From positions 62,049,747 to 62,113,746 of the forward strand of contig CM075765.1 of the NCBI GenBank assembly GCA_037974665.1: DNA of 64,000 bases. Direction: 5' to 3'. Numbering within the stretch: the stretch's first letter is position 1; each line of letters starts with the position of its first letter. The translations under genes and the position numbers were made by a program. This document shows positions 37,708 to 49,812 of this stretch, piece after piece. The notes beneath the pieces are model-generated. The model ran no database searches, was not told the origin of the DNA, and worked only from the letters and a program-made list of their open reading frames with translations. Source of the stretch: Ehretia macrophylla (taxonomy: Eukaryota; Streptophyta; Magnoliopsida; Boraginales; Ehretiaceae).

Positions 37708-37923
37708 CAGTAGGTTCGTGCTAAAAATCCGGTACATTCCGTTTTGTTTCCTATCCCAGTCTTTCGTAATATTTCAGGTTTACTTCTTTTGTTAGGTCTC
37801 GACTTCTTCGCTATGATCTTCCCAGTAGTTCATATAGGAGCTATAGTCGTTTCATTCCTATTCGTTGTTATGATGTTCCATATTCAAATAGCAGAGATTC
37901 ACGAAGAAGTAATGCATTATTTC
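37708..37923 (+). pseudogene. nad6: nad6 front fragment (complex I subunit 6, mitochondrial copy)
   Basis: Nad6 is a membrane subunit of complex I. The reading VRAKNPVHSVLFPIPVFRN, then SGLLLLLGLDFFAMIFPVVH, then FLFVVMMFHIQIAEIHEEV matches the first membrane helices of plant Nad6. The start region is missing: a TAG sits just upstream of VRAKNP. Homology breaks after about 37923, in the middle of the gene. The remainder of nad6 is found 24 kb away at 61988-62167, so the middle third is lost. Confidence 0.88.
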
Positions 37924-38628
37924 TTAATTTCATTTTGCCCCAAGTACAACTTACTTGTTGGCTCCTTGAACAATCATCGAGAATTGAAATGTCTACTCGT
38001 TCAAGAATGTTTGTTCAACATACTCAGCACTATTTTGACTCGTCATCATCCTTTGTTCGTGCTTATTTTATTGATAGGTGTTAAGACATTCCTTATCTCA
38101 GTTACCATGCTTTCTTATTAAACTATTAGCCTCTTGATTCTCTAACTTGTTTGATCTCTTGTTCACTAGATTGTCGGCTCGAATATGACTTTCTATATCC
38201 TTATTTCCTTGTGAATTTCATAATAGGCATATTTTGACTAAATGTCACTTTTGAGATATTCCCTTGATCAATAAACATTCATGTTGTCGTGAATGAGTTT
38301 TTAAACCCTCGGGGTGTTCATAGAGCCCTTTTGTGTAGTAGGGTATGATTGATAAGTAGTGGTGTCACGGTAAGACCTTGGAATTACGATTTCTTTCATA
38401 TGCAATATAATATTAGGTGGGAGTGAATTATGGATTGCGGATTGTTTTGGAATTGTGATAATCGTCTTGTAGTCAACGGAGTTTATTTCCTTTGAGGTCT
38501 TTGTTTAGGTGTCATCCTAAGAGATAAATGGGAACTAAGAGAAGTATTGTTAATGTGAAACGATTGAGGACTTAGTTGTCTGTCAGTTCGGGAATTGCGC
38601 GGATGCAATTGTTTTAAGGGGGGGAGAA
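37924..38628 (+). other. internal 3' end of a 5'-truncated family-1-like element
   Basis: Sequence after the nad6 break. A hydrophobic reading to 38121 has no domain I recognise. The last ~50 bp (GAATTGCGCGGATGCAATTG, then TTTTAAGGGGGGGAGAA) parallel the pol-end relic and polypurine tract of R2a and element 3, and the LTR starts right after. The gag, RT and 5' LTR are missing, so a deletion joined this piece to nad6. Confidence 0.6.
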
Positions 38629-41246
38629 TGTGAAACCCCAGATTTCGTCTATACATGAATTTACGTGTTTTGACCTGTTTATGTGTTATATGAGTTAGAA
38701 TGCACTAATTCTGTGATTTTTATTTCTATTACATGCTATGTGTATATTCCTGAAATTTTCATCAAAATTGGCATTGAAAATTTGATCGTCGGTTTTTGTA
38801 AATAATGTTTTAAACACACGTTAGCTAAAATTTTGACACAGGTGTTTTAAACATCTTAAAACCTAGTCATCTATTATAGATAGACCCATGTTTGATAAAA
38901 ACTGATTCTAAAATGGAATAGGAATTTAAATAGACTTTTCGATCAAAAAGTAGCGTTTTTTAGCCAAATAGTGATTTCTTCAAAACCCGATTCTTGCGTT
39001 GACTTTCGTTGACCTAGTATATATTAATATAAATGTATTTATATGTGATATTAAATGATTTTAGATTAATTGTGCATTTGAAAGACATTTGAAAAATAAA
39101 TAATATGACTTTTCAACGACTTTTGCCAAAATAAGCGTTTTAATTCAACTGTATGTAAATATATGCATAGGAATATTAGTGATCCTAAAAAATAGTCCTA
39201 CTAAATATATAGTATAAGTTAGATAGTATTTCATTTACTATTTTTGGCTAAAACAACTAAAAATAACTAAGTTAATTAAGTTGACTTTGTTGTCTTCCAT
39301 TGAACCTTTGCTTATAAGATGAAAACAAACAATAAAACAAACCAAAAACACCACAAAACACACACAAAACGGTGAGTTCAAGGAGGAGGAAGAATAAGAG
39401 CATTTTCAAGGTTTTTCAAAGCATTTTTCACATAAAAACGTTATTTCAAGAACGAATCACTTCATTCAACGCTTGATTTTGCTTGTTGGGCATCCATTCT
39501 ACCTATTTCTAGCCTTAGTTTGCATCAAAGGTGAGAGAAAAATTCTAGATCTTGAAATGCTATTTTTCTTTAATTTCATATAATTGCATTTTTATCCAAT
39601 GAAATGTTAAATTGTCTTTAGATTATTACTCAGTAGTTGCCAAGAATTATTTATATGAGTTTATAGCTGTTTTCATCGGTAGTAGCATGTATTTCTATTT
39701 TTTGGGTATAAAAGTTGAGTTATAGCTTCAATGTTGAATAATTGTTGTTGTGGTGGTTGGAATTGATTGCTTATAGCTTCTAAAAGTTTGTTAATTGTGG
39801 GGTAGTAATGTCGTAATGCCGAATTTTTGATTGGAATTTTGTAGCAAAATCCCAAAAAATTCAGCCAAGTACATTGCCAAAATTAGGGTTGTTGGGCTTG
39901 TTTTGGATGGCTTTTGGTTGGTTTCTGATGGTGTAAATGTAGATATATGTGTGGGTGAGTGATAGGAAGTGGTTTGGAGGTCATCGGGTTAGTTGATTGT
40001 AAGTTATGAAGTTTAGAAGTTTGTGTAGTCTTTCTTTGAAATGTGGAAATGTTGTCTTTGAATGTTGGGTAGTGTTTGGGTAGTTGATTCTTGGATTGTT
40101 GTTGATTGAGATCAGGGTTGAATGATGGTTAAATGCATGTTGAGTTAGATGGCCTACTTTGTCATCTAACTTAATTGTTTCATACTTGTACAATTGTTGA
40201 TTGTTAAATGTTGTTTATTTGGGTGTTGAAATATGGTTTAATTGATTCTTGATTCTTGATTGTTGAATGCGAGAGTTGGGCAACCCTCGTTGTTGACTTC
40301 TCGAATTGGAATTGTTATTGTTGTTATGAGTTGGGAGTTGGGCAACCCTCGTTGTTGACTTCTCGAATTGAGTCACATTGTTGTGAGCTTTGATAATGTT
40401 GTGTCACCTCGGGAGGCATCCTGGGTTGCGGGCACAGTTATCATGGCTACTCCCTATCTCGCATGGGCGAAGAGGCCATGGGGTATGGGTCTAGGTCAAT
40501 GTACCTCAGGATTGTGTTATTAGGTATGGAGGAGTTGGTGAGCATTGAAACGGTGTATGGAGCTTCATCAACAAGTGTATCGTGCCCTTATTGTGAGTTT
40601 ATTGTTGTTATTATATATGTATTGTTATCAGTGTTAGTTGCATGTTGTAGCTCGTGGGTAACTTCCAAGTTGGTAAGGTATATGTGTTCAAAAGATCTAT
40701 CAATTCCTCACTGGGCTTGTTTTATATAAGCTCACTCTCATTCGTTATATGCATTCAACTGTTACTGAAAAGGATTACAGGTACGTGCCTCAGGAAGCTG
40801 AGAATGTGCCTTATGTGGATGAGTCTTATGTGTCGAAGTCGTGTCCATGAGCTTGTCTTAGTCTTTGTAGTAAGATGTATTGTATAACTTACTTAAGATA
40901 AAGACTTATATAATGCTATTTTAGTAGTTTTTCTTGTGAACATGATTAGATTGCTAGACTGGTTTATAACGTATTTTGGAAATGTATGATATAGACTATT
41001 GATCGATGTTGGAACAGAGGCGTATAACCTATGAATGAACTGTTGTATGGTTGTTGAATATATTTGGAAATGGTTGTGTTTTATGTTGTTGCAAAAGTTG
41101 CGGAGTTGTTATTGATCTTTGGAGATTTTATGTATGAAGTTAAAAATGGTTGATTTATAGCCCTGGTATCCGTGTTACTGTCGTTATACTGCCGAAATTC
41201 CGTTGCATCCTGACGATCGTAGGTGGGATCGAGTTGGGGCATGAGA
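38629..41246 (+). repeat. family-1 3' LTR, plus orientation
   Basis: TGTGAAACCCCAG to a degraded end GGGGCATGAGA, 2618 bp. TATA-like CTTATAAGATG is near 39311 and the donor at 39531 (CAAAG|GTGAGAG). The acceptor is altered relative to the other copies (CAACTG where they have TTACAG), with a possible substitute at 40780. The micro-ORF survives (VPYVDESYV, ending SCP-stop, about 40848). It is followed directly by SIRE integrase sequence. Confidence 0.85.
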
Positions 41247-42869
41247 TAGGTGGATCTAGATATGTCTATGTTATTATAGATGATTACACTATATTCACAT
41301 GGGTAAGACCTCTTGCACATCAAAATGATGCCTTCAATGAATTTGCTAAACTTTGTAACAAGGTGCAAAATAAGAAAGGCTATTACATAAATTAGATTCA
41401 TAGTGACTAAGGCACCAAATTTATAAATGCATCTTTTATGGATTACTATGAAGAACGTGGCATTGAACATAATTTTTCAGCTCCTAGAACTCCCCAACAA
41501 AATGGGGTAGTAGAAAGGAAGAATCGAACACTACAAGAAATGACAAGAACAATGTTGAAAGAAAACAAGTTGCCAACATACTTTTGGGGTGAAGCCATAA
41601 ATACCGCATGTTATGTGTTAAATCGTGTGCTAATTAGACCGTTTCTAAAGAAAACACCCTATGAATTATGGAAAGCTAGTGCACCAAATGTATCTCATTT
41701 TAAAGTGTTTGGTTGTAAGTGTTTCATCCTTAGTATAAAAGAACATCTTGGCAAATTTGATTCAAAATCGGATGAAGGACTTTTTGTGGGTTACTCTTCA
41801 AGAAGTAAAGCTTATAGAGTCTTTAACAAAAGAAATATGCTTATCAAAGAGTCTATGCATGTGGATTTTGATGAAACTAATACTTTCGCTCCGAGAAAGA
41901 ATGATGATGAGGTAAGTGTTTCCGAAGTTGACACTCAAATCTTACCTACAACTATCGGCAACAAGGGAACCTCAAGAGATCCAAAGGAGACAAATGTTTA
42001 AAAGGGTCAAACCTCAAAGGATGGTGAAACTCTAGAAAATCCACAAGGAATTGTACAACCAATGCAAAATGACCAAGAAGTGACAACAAATGATGATCTA
42101 CCAAAATGTTGGAAGTTTGTAAGAGATCACCCAAATGACCAAATTCTTGGTGATCCTTCAAAGGGAGTAAGAACTCGCTCTAATCTAAATGCATATTGTG
42201 AACATGTTGCTTTTCTTTCTCAAGTAGAGCCTAAAAATGTTAAAGAAGCTTTAGATCATGAAGATTGGATAGTTGCCATGCAAGAAGAATTAAATCAATT
42301 TGAAAGAAGTAAAGTGTGGCATCTAGTTGAAAAACCTAAGGACTATCCTATAATTGGTACAAAATGGGTTTTTAGAAATAAGTTAGATGAATCCGAGATT
42401 GTAACTAGGAACAAAGCTAGACTAGTGGCTCAAGAGTATAATCAAGAAGAAGGGATAGATTATGATGAGACTTTTGCTCCAGTGGCTAGACTTGAATCCA
42501 TTCGTATGCTTCTTGCTTATGCATGTTTTATGAACTTTAAATTATATCAAATGGATGTAAAAAGTGCCTTTCTAAATGGCTATCTTAAGGAAAAAGTATA
42601 TGTGAAACAACCACCCGGATTTGAGGACTCTAACTTGCCAAATCATGTATATAAACAGGATAAGGCATTATATGGTCTTAAGCAAGCACCTAGAGCATGG
42701 TATAATAGGCTTAACAACTATTTGCTTGAAAAAAGGTTCACTAGAGGGAAATTAGATTCCACTCTCTTTGTCAAAACAAAAGGCAAAGATATATTGCTTG
42801 TACAAATTTATGTTGATGATATAATCTTTGGTGCTACTAATGAATCTCTTTGTGAGTATTTCTCTAATT
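41247..42869 (+). pseudogene. SIRE pol: integrase core and first part of RT
   Basis: The reading begins in the integrase core (GGSRYVYVIIDDYTIFTWV) and continues through APRTPQQNGVVERKNRTLQ (catalytic Glu region), CYVLNRVLIRP and the GYS motif. RT follows with [57 protein letters not shown] and the catalytic YVDDIIF near 42808. Stops at 41393 (TAG), 41408 (TAA) and 41999 (TAA) lie in one frame. The reading is cut at 42869 by R2b and resumes at 52420. Confidence 0.93.
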
Positions 42870-42874
42870 GTATG

Positions 42875-45479
42875 TGTGATAACCCGAACCCGGCATGCAT
42901 TTAATGGCATTTAATTGCAATTAATTAAGTGACATCTTAAATGTTAGCATTGAATTTCGTGTTTGTTTTTTTAAGTTAAACATTCATTTCTAGCATTATT
43001 TTCATATTTCTTTTAGAAGTAATTAAATAATACTTGAGTTAATTATTTATCGGAATATCAACTACTTTCATATTTATGTTAATCGGTTTTATTTTTCTTG
43101 CACCTTAATGCTCAGTTTTAAATAAAATGAAAAATCGCTCCGAGTTGGAGTAAATTTTGAACTATGTTACTTTCTGAAAATTATATTTTCTTAAATTCTT
43201 TGAGATTTAATTGTTATACTTTTATTGTCACAAAGTGCATAGCATATCGAGAGCAATAGTTAGGAAACGATTTTCAGTCCTTAGCAAATAGTGAAAACTA
43301 GTATTTAGTGTTTTAATTTTAGTGTTTTAGTTGTTGTTAGCTAGAATTAAAAGTGTGTTGGTTGTTTAAGCTTTTAAATGCCTAAAATAAGCCTATTTGA
43401 CCAATTTTTTTAGTAGTTTGACCAAGGCTTTGACTTGAGGACTTGCTGTCATCTTATTTAAGCTTATAACACATTGCAAAATAAAAATACAAAAGCTGAA
43501 AACAGAAATGGAGCAGGCCGAAAATACAAAGAGAAGAAAAAAAAAGATTTTCAAGCCAAATCTTCACGTGAGCTTGCACGGGGTGGTTTCCGAGGCATCC
43601 AACGTGGTTTTTCTAGCGTCTAGGAGCATCTAAGGTGAGGGTTTCATCATTATTTGCGCATTTGAAATAATTGTGCTTAAACTTTAATATTTGGATTTTA
43701 GCCGTAAATTGTTATTTTGATCAATTTGATGCTTAAAGAATGTTCTTTCATGATGGTAGAACACGTATTTGTAGCTTTTTAGCATTTTCTACTGTTAAAT
43801 ATAGCAATTGTAATTTAAAATGCTAATGGAATAGTAAAATATGAATAGTAAACCCTCGTTACGTTAAAGTTACTTCGTTTTGCGTTATGTTGATGTAGGA
43901 AGGTGCTAGATATGCTAGAATGCCTAAATGTATGGTTTAATTGGATTGAGTAAAGGAAAAACGGAGGAAGATGGCTTAGTGAAAGTTGGGGTCGTTTAGG
44001 TCAAGTTTGGCATTTTATCGTTTTCCGTGAAGGCATTGTCGAGGTATGTCAAGGAAGCACTTTTGGTGTAGTTGTGACATTGGTTGGGTGATCGGTTGAG
44101 GTAGTTGTTTTTCAAACGAGCAAAGGGGAAAATTGAGGCTTTACGGGAATTCTAGGGTAAAGTACGATTTCGTGGTCTTTAGACGTGCCTTGTGGTGACC
44201 TAGGAGGATTGGTGAAGTCAGTTTCCAAAACTCGCGGCTCGTTTGAAAGTAGTAGCGTTTTGAAAGTTGGTGTCATTTTGTGATTTTGTGTGTTTTTATA
44301 GTGTAATGTCTATAGAATGCTTAAAATTGTTTGTTATGCTTGTTAAAGTTGATTATGACTGAATTTATATATCAATTGTTGATAATGCTTGTTAGTGTTG
44401 TTCTTGTTATTTTATTGATTGTAATTGCTTATTGTATCGCATGTTGTTACTAACCTACACTTTAGTGCCTTGCTCGATTATCATTATATTCCTCGTATTG
44501 CATTGCATTGTGTCAGGCGCGTGAGTGACGAGCCTCTCTGGGTAGCCTCAGGTTGCCAGTGTTGGTTGCTCTAGCTCCGTGTCCTATTCCCTTTCTTGCT
44601 TTGGTTGCCGCCCAGGGAGTTTCGGGTCATAGAATTGACAGAGTGTGTGCGAAGTACTCTAAACGGAAGGTATAAGGTGGGTAAGCCGGCGAGTCATCGT
44701 TAAAGTCATCGAAATCGTGATCGGTACATTGCTCGTATGAGTGAACCGTGACCTTCAAAGTGTGATATAGCTTTGAATGGTTGTGTTAATGCTTTCTTTA
44801 ATTGGTTATTGTATTGTCGTGTATATTGAGTGATTTCTTATTGATTATATTGCTTAACTGTACCTATTTGCATTGCACAACTTTCTTTCTCTCCACCTCT
44901 ATATTTGTCTTGCCCTCACTGAGTATACGTGTTGAGTATACTCATTCCTCACCACCACATTTCAGGAAATTGCCATGTTAGCTGGAAAGTTCGTGGTTTC
45001 GTGAAAGATCATGCTTGAAGAGTAGTCTTGCGTGCTATGTGGCTTGAGTTGACAAAGATGCAAAGATGTATGTTTCATGTGTTGTATGTATTTAATGTTA
45101 AAAAGAAATGTAATTTAAGTTTTATTAGGTTACTGAGGTGGTATGATAAGCTAGTTTATGTGTCCAATTAGTATAGTTAACTTCAATGCATGATTGTATT
45201 GTCCAAAGGAAAAGAGTTAGAATAGTCTGGGCACTTGGAAATGTATATATAATTGTTGTGCTTAATTGTTGAGAACCAAGGCTCGGATGGCCTTGAGAAA
45301 GTTTTGTGTGGTTGGACACGGTGCTGGTCCATTTATATGCTATTACAGGTTTTTCATTTTACCTAGAAACAGGGGAAACTCTGTCCGTCTTTCCCTAAAA
45401 TTTTGCCCGGGTTTGGAATTGGGTTGCGATTAGATTGATTGTTAGAACTCCTGGTCTCGAGAAGGATCGGGGTGTCACA
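42875..45479 (+). repeat. 5' LTR of R2b
   Basis: TGTGATAACCCGAACCCGG to GGGGTGTCACA, 2605 bp. The splice-like pair is at 43635 (CTAAG|GTGAGG) and 44965 (CACATTTCAG|G). Compared with R2a it carries an extra ~80-bp AT-rich stretch near 43000, which is also present at 49940 and 56460. Confidence 0.92.
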
Positions 45480-45595
45480 GGTGGTATCAGAGCTTGTTTA
45501 GCTCATAAGCCGGGATAGGGTCCTCGGTATGGTGGGTAGTGATCCTTGAATGTGTGCTTGTTAAATGTGTCTTGAAAGTGTATGCTTGTATGTGA

Positions 45596-48049
45596 TGTCA
45601 CGCCCCAACACGACCCCTCCTATGATCAGTCAGGACGCAACGGAATTTCGGCAGTATAACGACAGTAAATAGGATACCGAGGCTCTAAACCAACCTCATT
45701 AAACATCATACATCCAGCAACTCCTTAATTCAAACAACAACATACAACACAATCATAATATACAATAAACCATCCTCGTTATACGCCTCCGTTCCAACAT
45801 AACATACAATACTTCAACCTTATCATGCATTTCAAAAATAAGTTGAGACATGTTTACAACTTAACCATAGACAAAAGAAAGCCACTAAGTTAACACCATT
45901 TGGATCATCATCTTCCAACATCTATTACAATAAGAACCACAAAGTATATAAAAGTCTATTAAACTAATACACAAGACATTTAACAACATAAAGTCATGGA
46001 TAAGACTCGGGAACATATGACTCGTCCACGTAAAGCACATTTTCCACATTCTCCTCTTCAGGAGGCACATACCCGTAATCCGGCTCTGCAACACCTGTAA
46101 GCATGCATTAATAGAGAGTGAGCTTATATACATAAGCCCAGTGAGGATCCGATAGATCTCGACAGTATTCACTACGCTCCTTGGATTTAGTCCTTTGAGC
46201 AAGTAAACACACAACAACAATAATAATACTATCATCACATAACAACATAAATAATGCTATCATCACATAACTATATAACCAATCAATAAGGATACTCTAT
46301 TTGGTGTAGCTCCAAACGCCATCACGATCTCAACCGTTCTTCTTATAACTCCCCATTACTCACGCACCCGAGGTACCTCACTAGCCCCTTCCCTCCATGA
46401 CATCTCCGTCATGCGAGCTGGGGGTAGCCTATGGCAGTCATGCCGTTATCAACCCGACAGCCCGACGCTGCCCGAGAGGTGGCACACACATACCAAGACT
46501 CCATATTCATCAATCATCATGCAAGCATAAATCAATCAATCAATTGGGAGATCAGCAACAAGAGTGCCCGATTCCCGCATTCAATAATAATCAATCAATA
46601 ACATCAATATAACATCAATATTAAATTAAACAACAAACAACGTAGTTAGATGACAAAGTAGGCCATCTAACCGGACATGCATAATATACATAATTAAACC
46701 CTAAATTACTCAACAACGACTCACCATTCATCACTCGAACACTACCCAACCATCTAAGGCATCGTTCAAAAAAATTAAAGAATGACAACCTAAACTTCTA
46801 AAATTCATAACTTACAATCTACTAATCCAAACATTGCCAAATCAGTTCCTATCACTCACCCATTCAACCTACTACATTAGCCCTCTCGGAAGTCCAGCAT
46901 AACACCTCCAAATCATGACCGATAACCCTAAAACCCTAAGATATCTTGGCTGGATTTTCCGAATTTTCACACGACCAATGTAATCAAAAATTTGGCATTA
47001 CAACAGCGCTAACACATAATTATCAAGTATTTAGAAATCGACGGCAATCGATTTCGATCAACACAACTCATTTAATTCAACTTTGAACATTTTAATCAAA
47101 ATTAAATACCCGAAAAATAAAATTTATGCTACATCTGACAAAAATTCGTAGTATTAGTATATAATGATCCCTAGCATGCAAGGAGCAATAATCTAACATC
47201 AGATTACAATTCTAACGGTTCAATCTTCATTTATACGCAAAAACACAAAAATGACATTTTGAGATCTAGAATTTTTCTCTCACCTTTGATGTGTTTTGAT
47301 GCAAGAAATGTGTAGAATGGATGCCAAACAATCAATTTCAAGCTTTGAATCACTCAATTCGGCTTTGAAACGCAAAATCTGTGAGAAAAATGCTTTGAAA
47401 ATGCCTTATCTTTCTCCTCCAAGGAGCCACGGTTTTGTGTGTGTTTTTGGAGTGTGTTTTGTGTTGTGTGAGTGTGTGTTGATGACATTATATAATAAAA
47501 AGCTTGGTCAATTAAAAAAATGCAAAGTCAAAGTTAGTTTTAATAGGTATTTTTGTGTTTTTAATGACTTTAATTGCATTTTAGTGCTCACCAAGTTAAA
47601 AATAATTATGCAACCCCCAAAATATCACAAGTGGATTATTTTTAGGTGACAAGAAGTTTTACATTCAAAGAATTCCACCCGAGTCGGCTTAAAACTCGAT
47701 TTTCGCAAAAGTCGGTGTAAAAACCCTAATAAATTCTTAAGCCGATTTTAAAACCGTTTTCATCAAACACAGGTCTATTAAAGTCCGTGGACTAGGTCTA
47801 GAAGGGTTAAAAAGACCAGTTTCAAAATTATAGCGGACGTGTTTCGAAAATACTATTCACTGAAAATCGACGATAAAATTTCTGACTCCGTTTTTGATGA
47901 AAATTTCATGAATGCACATTTAGCACGTATTAGGAGTATTGAAATCAAAATTATAACTTTCTAGGTCCTATAGCACATAAACAGGTCATATGCACGCAAA
48001 ACGAGACAAAGCACGTAAATCAAGTTAAGCAAGAAAGTGGGGTTTCACA
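45596..48049 (-). repeat. family-1 solo LTR in R2b leader
   Basis: The minus strand reads TGTGAAACCCC (48049) to GGGGCGTGACA (45596), 2454 bp, with TSD TGTGA at 45591-45595 and 48050-48054. The empty site is visible in R2a at 22891-22930 (TGCTTGTATGTGAGATTG). The donor is at 47283, the acceptor at 46095 (TTACAG|G), and the micro-ORF ends VPESYP-stop at about 45994. Confidence 0.95.
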
Positions 48050-49812
48050 TGTGAGATTGTGTGTCTTGACTTGAATGTATGCACCTATGTGATATAGTTA
48101 TGTGTTATGTGTTAAATGTTTCTCAAGTGAAGTCAAGTGTCTAGTTGTGCATTGAATTGACCTATCGAATTGACATCGTGAATCGAATTGATCTCGTGAA
48201 TTGTTGTTTGCTTGAAGTATTGCTTGTAATGTGTGTATTGGAATGTCTTGAATTGGTTGTGCCGTGATTTGAATTGATTATGTTATGCTTGACTTGATTG
48301 TCGTGCTTGAGTGACTTTGTTGAATAAACTATTTTACAAACATGCTTGCATAATAGATTAAGGCATATATGTATAAATGTGATATATTGGCATTCATACA
48401 TGTCCTATTGAAATGGTAAGAAAGACTTCTCCCTCCCCTGAAGAAAGTGGTTCACAGCTGGCCTTCCAAGGTGTATGGATTGGCAGGAAATGAATGGCAT
48501 TTAACTAGCCTTGATTTGGAAGTTGGTGTTTGCTTTTGGAGCTCGGTTATTGGCGAATCTCTAGGGTCCTCTTCTGTGCTTAACAGCTGTGAAAGAGTAG
48601 TTTTCTTTTAAGGTTCTATTTGGCTGTTCTTTGGAGAGCATTCTTTGGTTTTCTTATTGGGTATTCTTTGGAAACTTTTGTTGGCACTTCTCGGTGGACT
48701 TGGCTATTGGGATCTCAATCGGACTTACTGTATGGTATTATCTATGGCATATGAGTCTCGGTCTTTATTGGTGTGTTACTGGCATCCTTATTGGAAATCC
48801 TTCAATGGCATTCTATAGAATTCTTGGTGGTCATTTATTTGGTACTTACTTATTGGGCAATCCTTGGTATTTTCTCACTGGAGCATTGTTTCGGGAATTT
48901 TCTTTAGTGTTCCTCAGTAGGTTTGGTATTTGGAATTCCTATCATACTTATTGTATAGTACTACTTACGGTACTCTTTGGAATTCTTATTGGGCATTCTA
49001 TTGGTATTTTCCTTATTGGCAAGGTTGTATGAAGTTCTCACTTGGAAAACAGTGCAGGGGCCTCAGAGTTTGGTTTTGTATATTGTGCACCAGCTCGGTA
49101 TTTTCCTTAGGGTTTTCGTCTATCTGGGAAACTATATTTGTTATTCAACTTGATTATCTTATTAGGCACATTATATTTTCTCTGCTATTCCCTTTGACAT
49201 TCTTCTCAGCATTTGATGGCTATACTCGGAATCTAATTGGTTGTCCTAAGGGGTTATTATTTGGAAGGCTACTTTGGAACTTTTGAGGTATATTTGATTG
49301 GGTTTCTTAGTATTTTCTTTAGCACTCTTAACAGGGAATTCTTCTATGAAATTCATGACCAGCGGGGTACTTCTTTGGACCTCTGGATGGAACCTTTGTT
49401 TGAGCCTTTATTTGGCTTCTTGCTTGGGAATTCTCAGGCAGTAATAGTTGAACTTCTACTAGAGATTCGTGTATGGGGTATTCATTCGGTATTCTTCTTA
49501 TCATTAATATGTGATGTGATCTTATCTACAGTATCTTTGTTTTAGTCTTTATTGGTATTATCTCAGTGCTTTTGGTTGGAATTTTATTCTTCTTCGGTAT
49601 TCGTATCAACGGGATTCTTGTACAGTATCTACATTCGAGCGTTTATTCGGTATTACTACTTGGAATTTCTTCTTAGACTTCCCTATTGGTTATCTTGATT
49701 AATATACTTGCTCAGCAGCTGATGAAGATTAGTCAGAGTTGGATTTCAGTGGATGCAGAGTTCTATTGGAAGAAGAATTGTGAGGACGCAATTGTTTTAA
49801 GGGAGGGGAGGA
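48050..49812 (+). other. R2b leader remainder and non-coding internal region
   Basis: From 48450 the T-rich TATTCTTTGG/ATTGGGCATTC-like sequence matches R2a 33336-34530. Two readings of 100-130 residues (48631-49032 and 48930-49286) are very rich in Phe, Leu, Tyr and Trp, overlap in different frames, and differ between R2a and R2b. I therefore do not call a gene. It ends NCEDAIVLRE and a polypurine tract. Confidence 0.8.

Noticed and set aside
37744-38121. The ORF continuing from nad6 as one 125-residue protein
   Set aside because: Nad6 similarity stops near 37923. The rest is unrelated sequence joined by the deletion, so it is not one gene.
48631-49545. Overlapping hydrophobic ORFs in R2b that might be a membrane protein gene
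   Set aside because: Frames are not preserved between R2a and R2b, the ORFs overlap one another, and the composition follows from T-rich repeated words.
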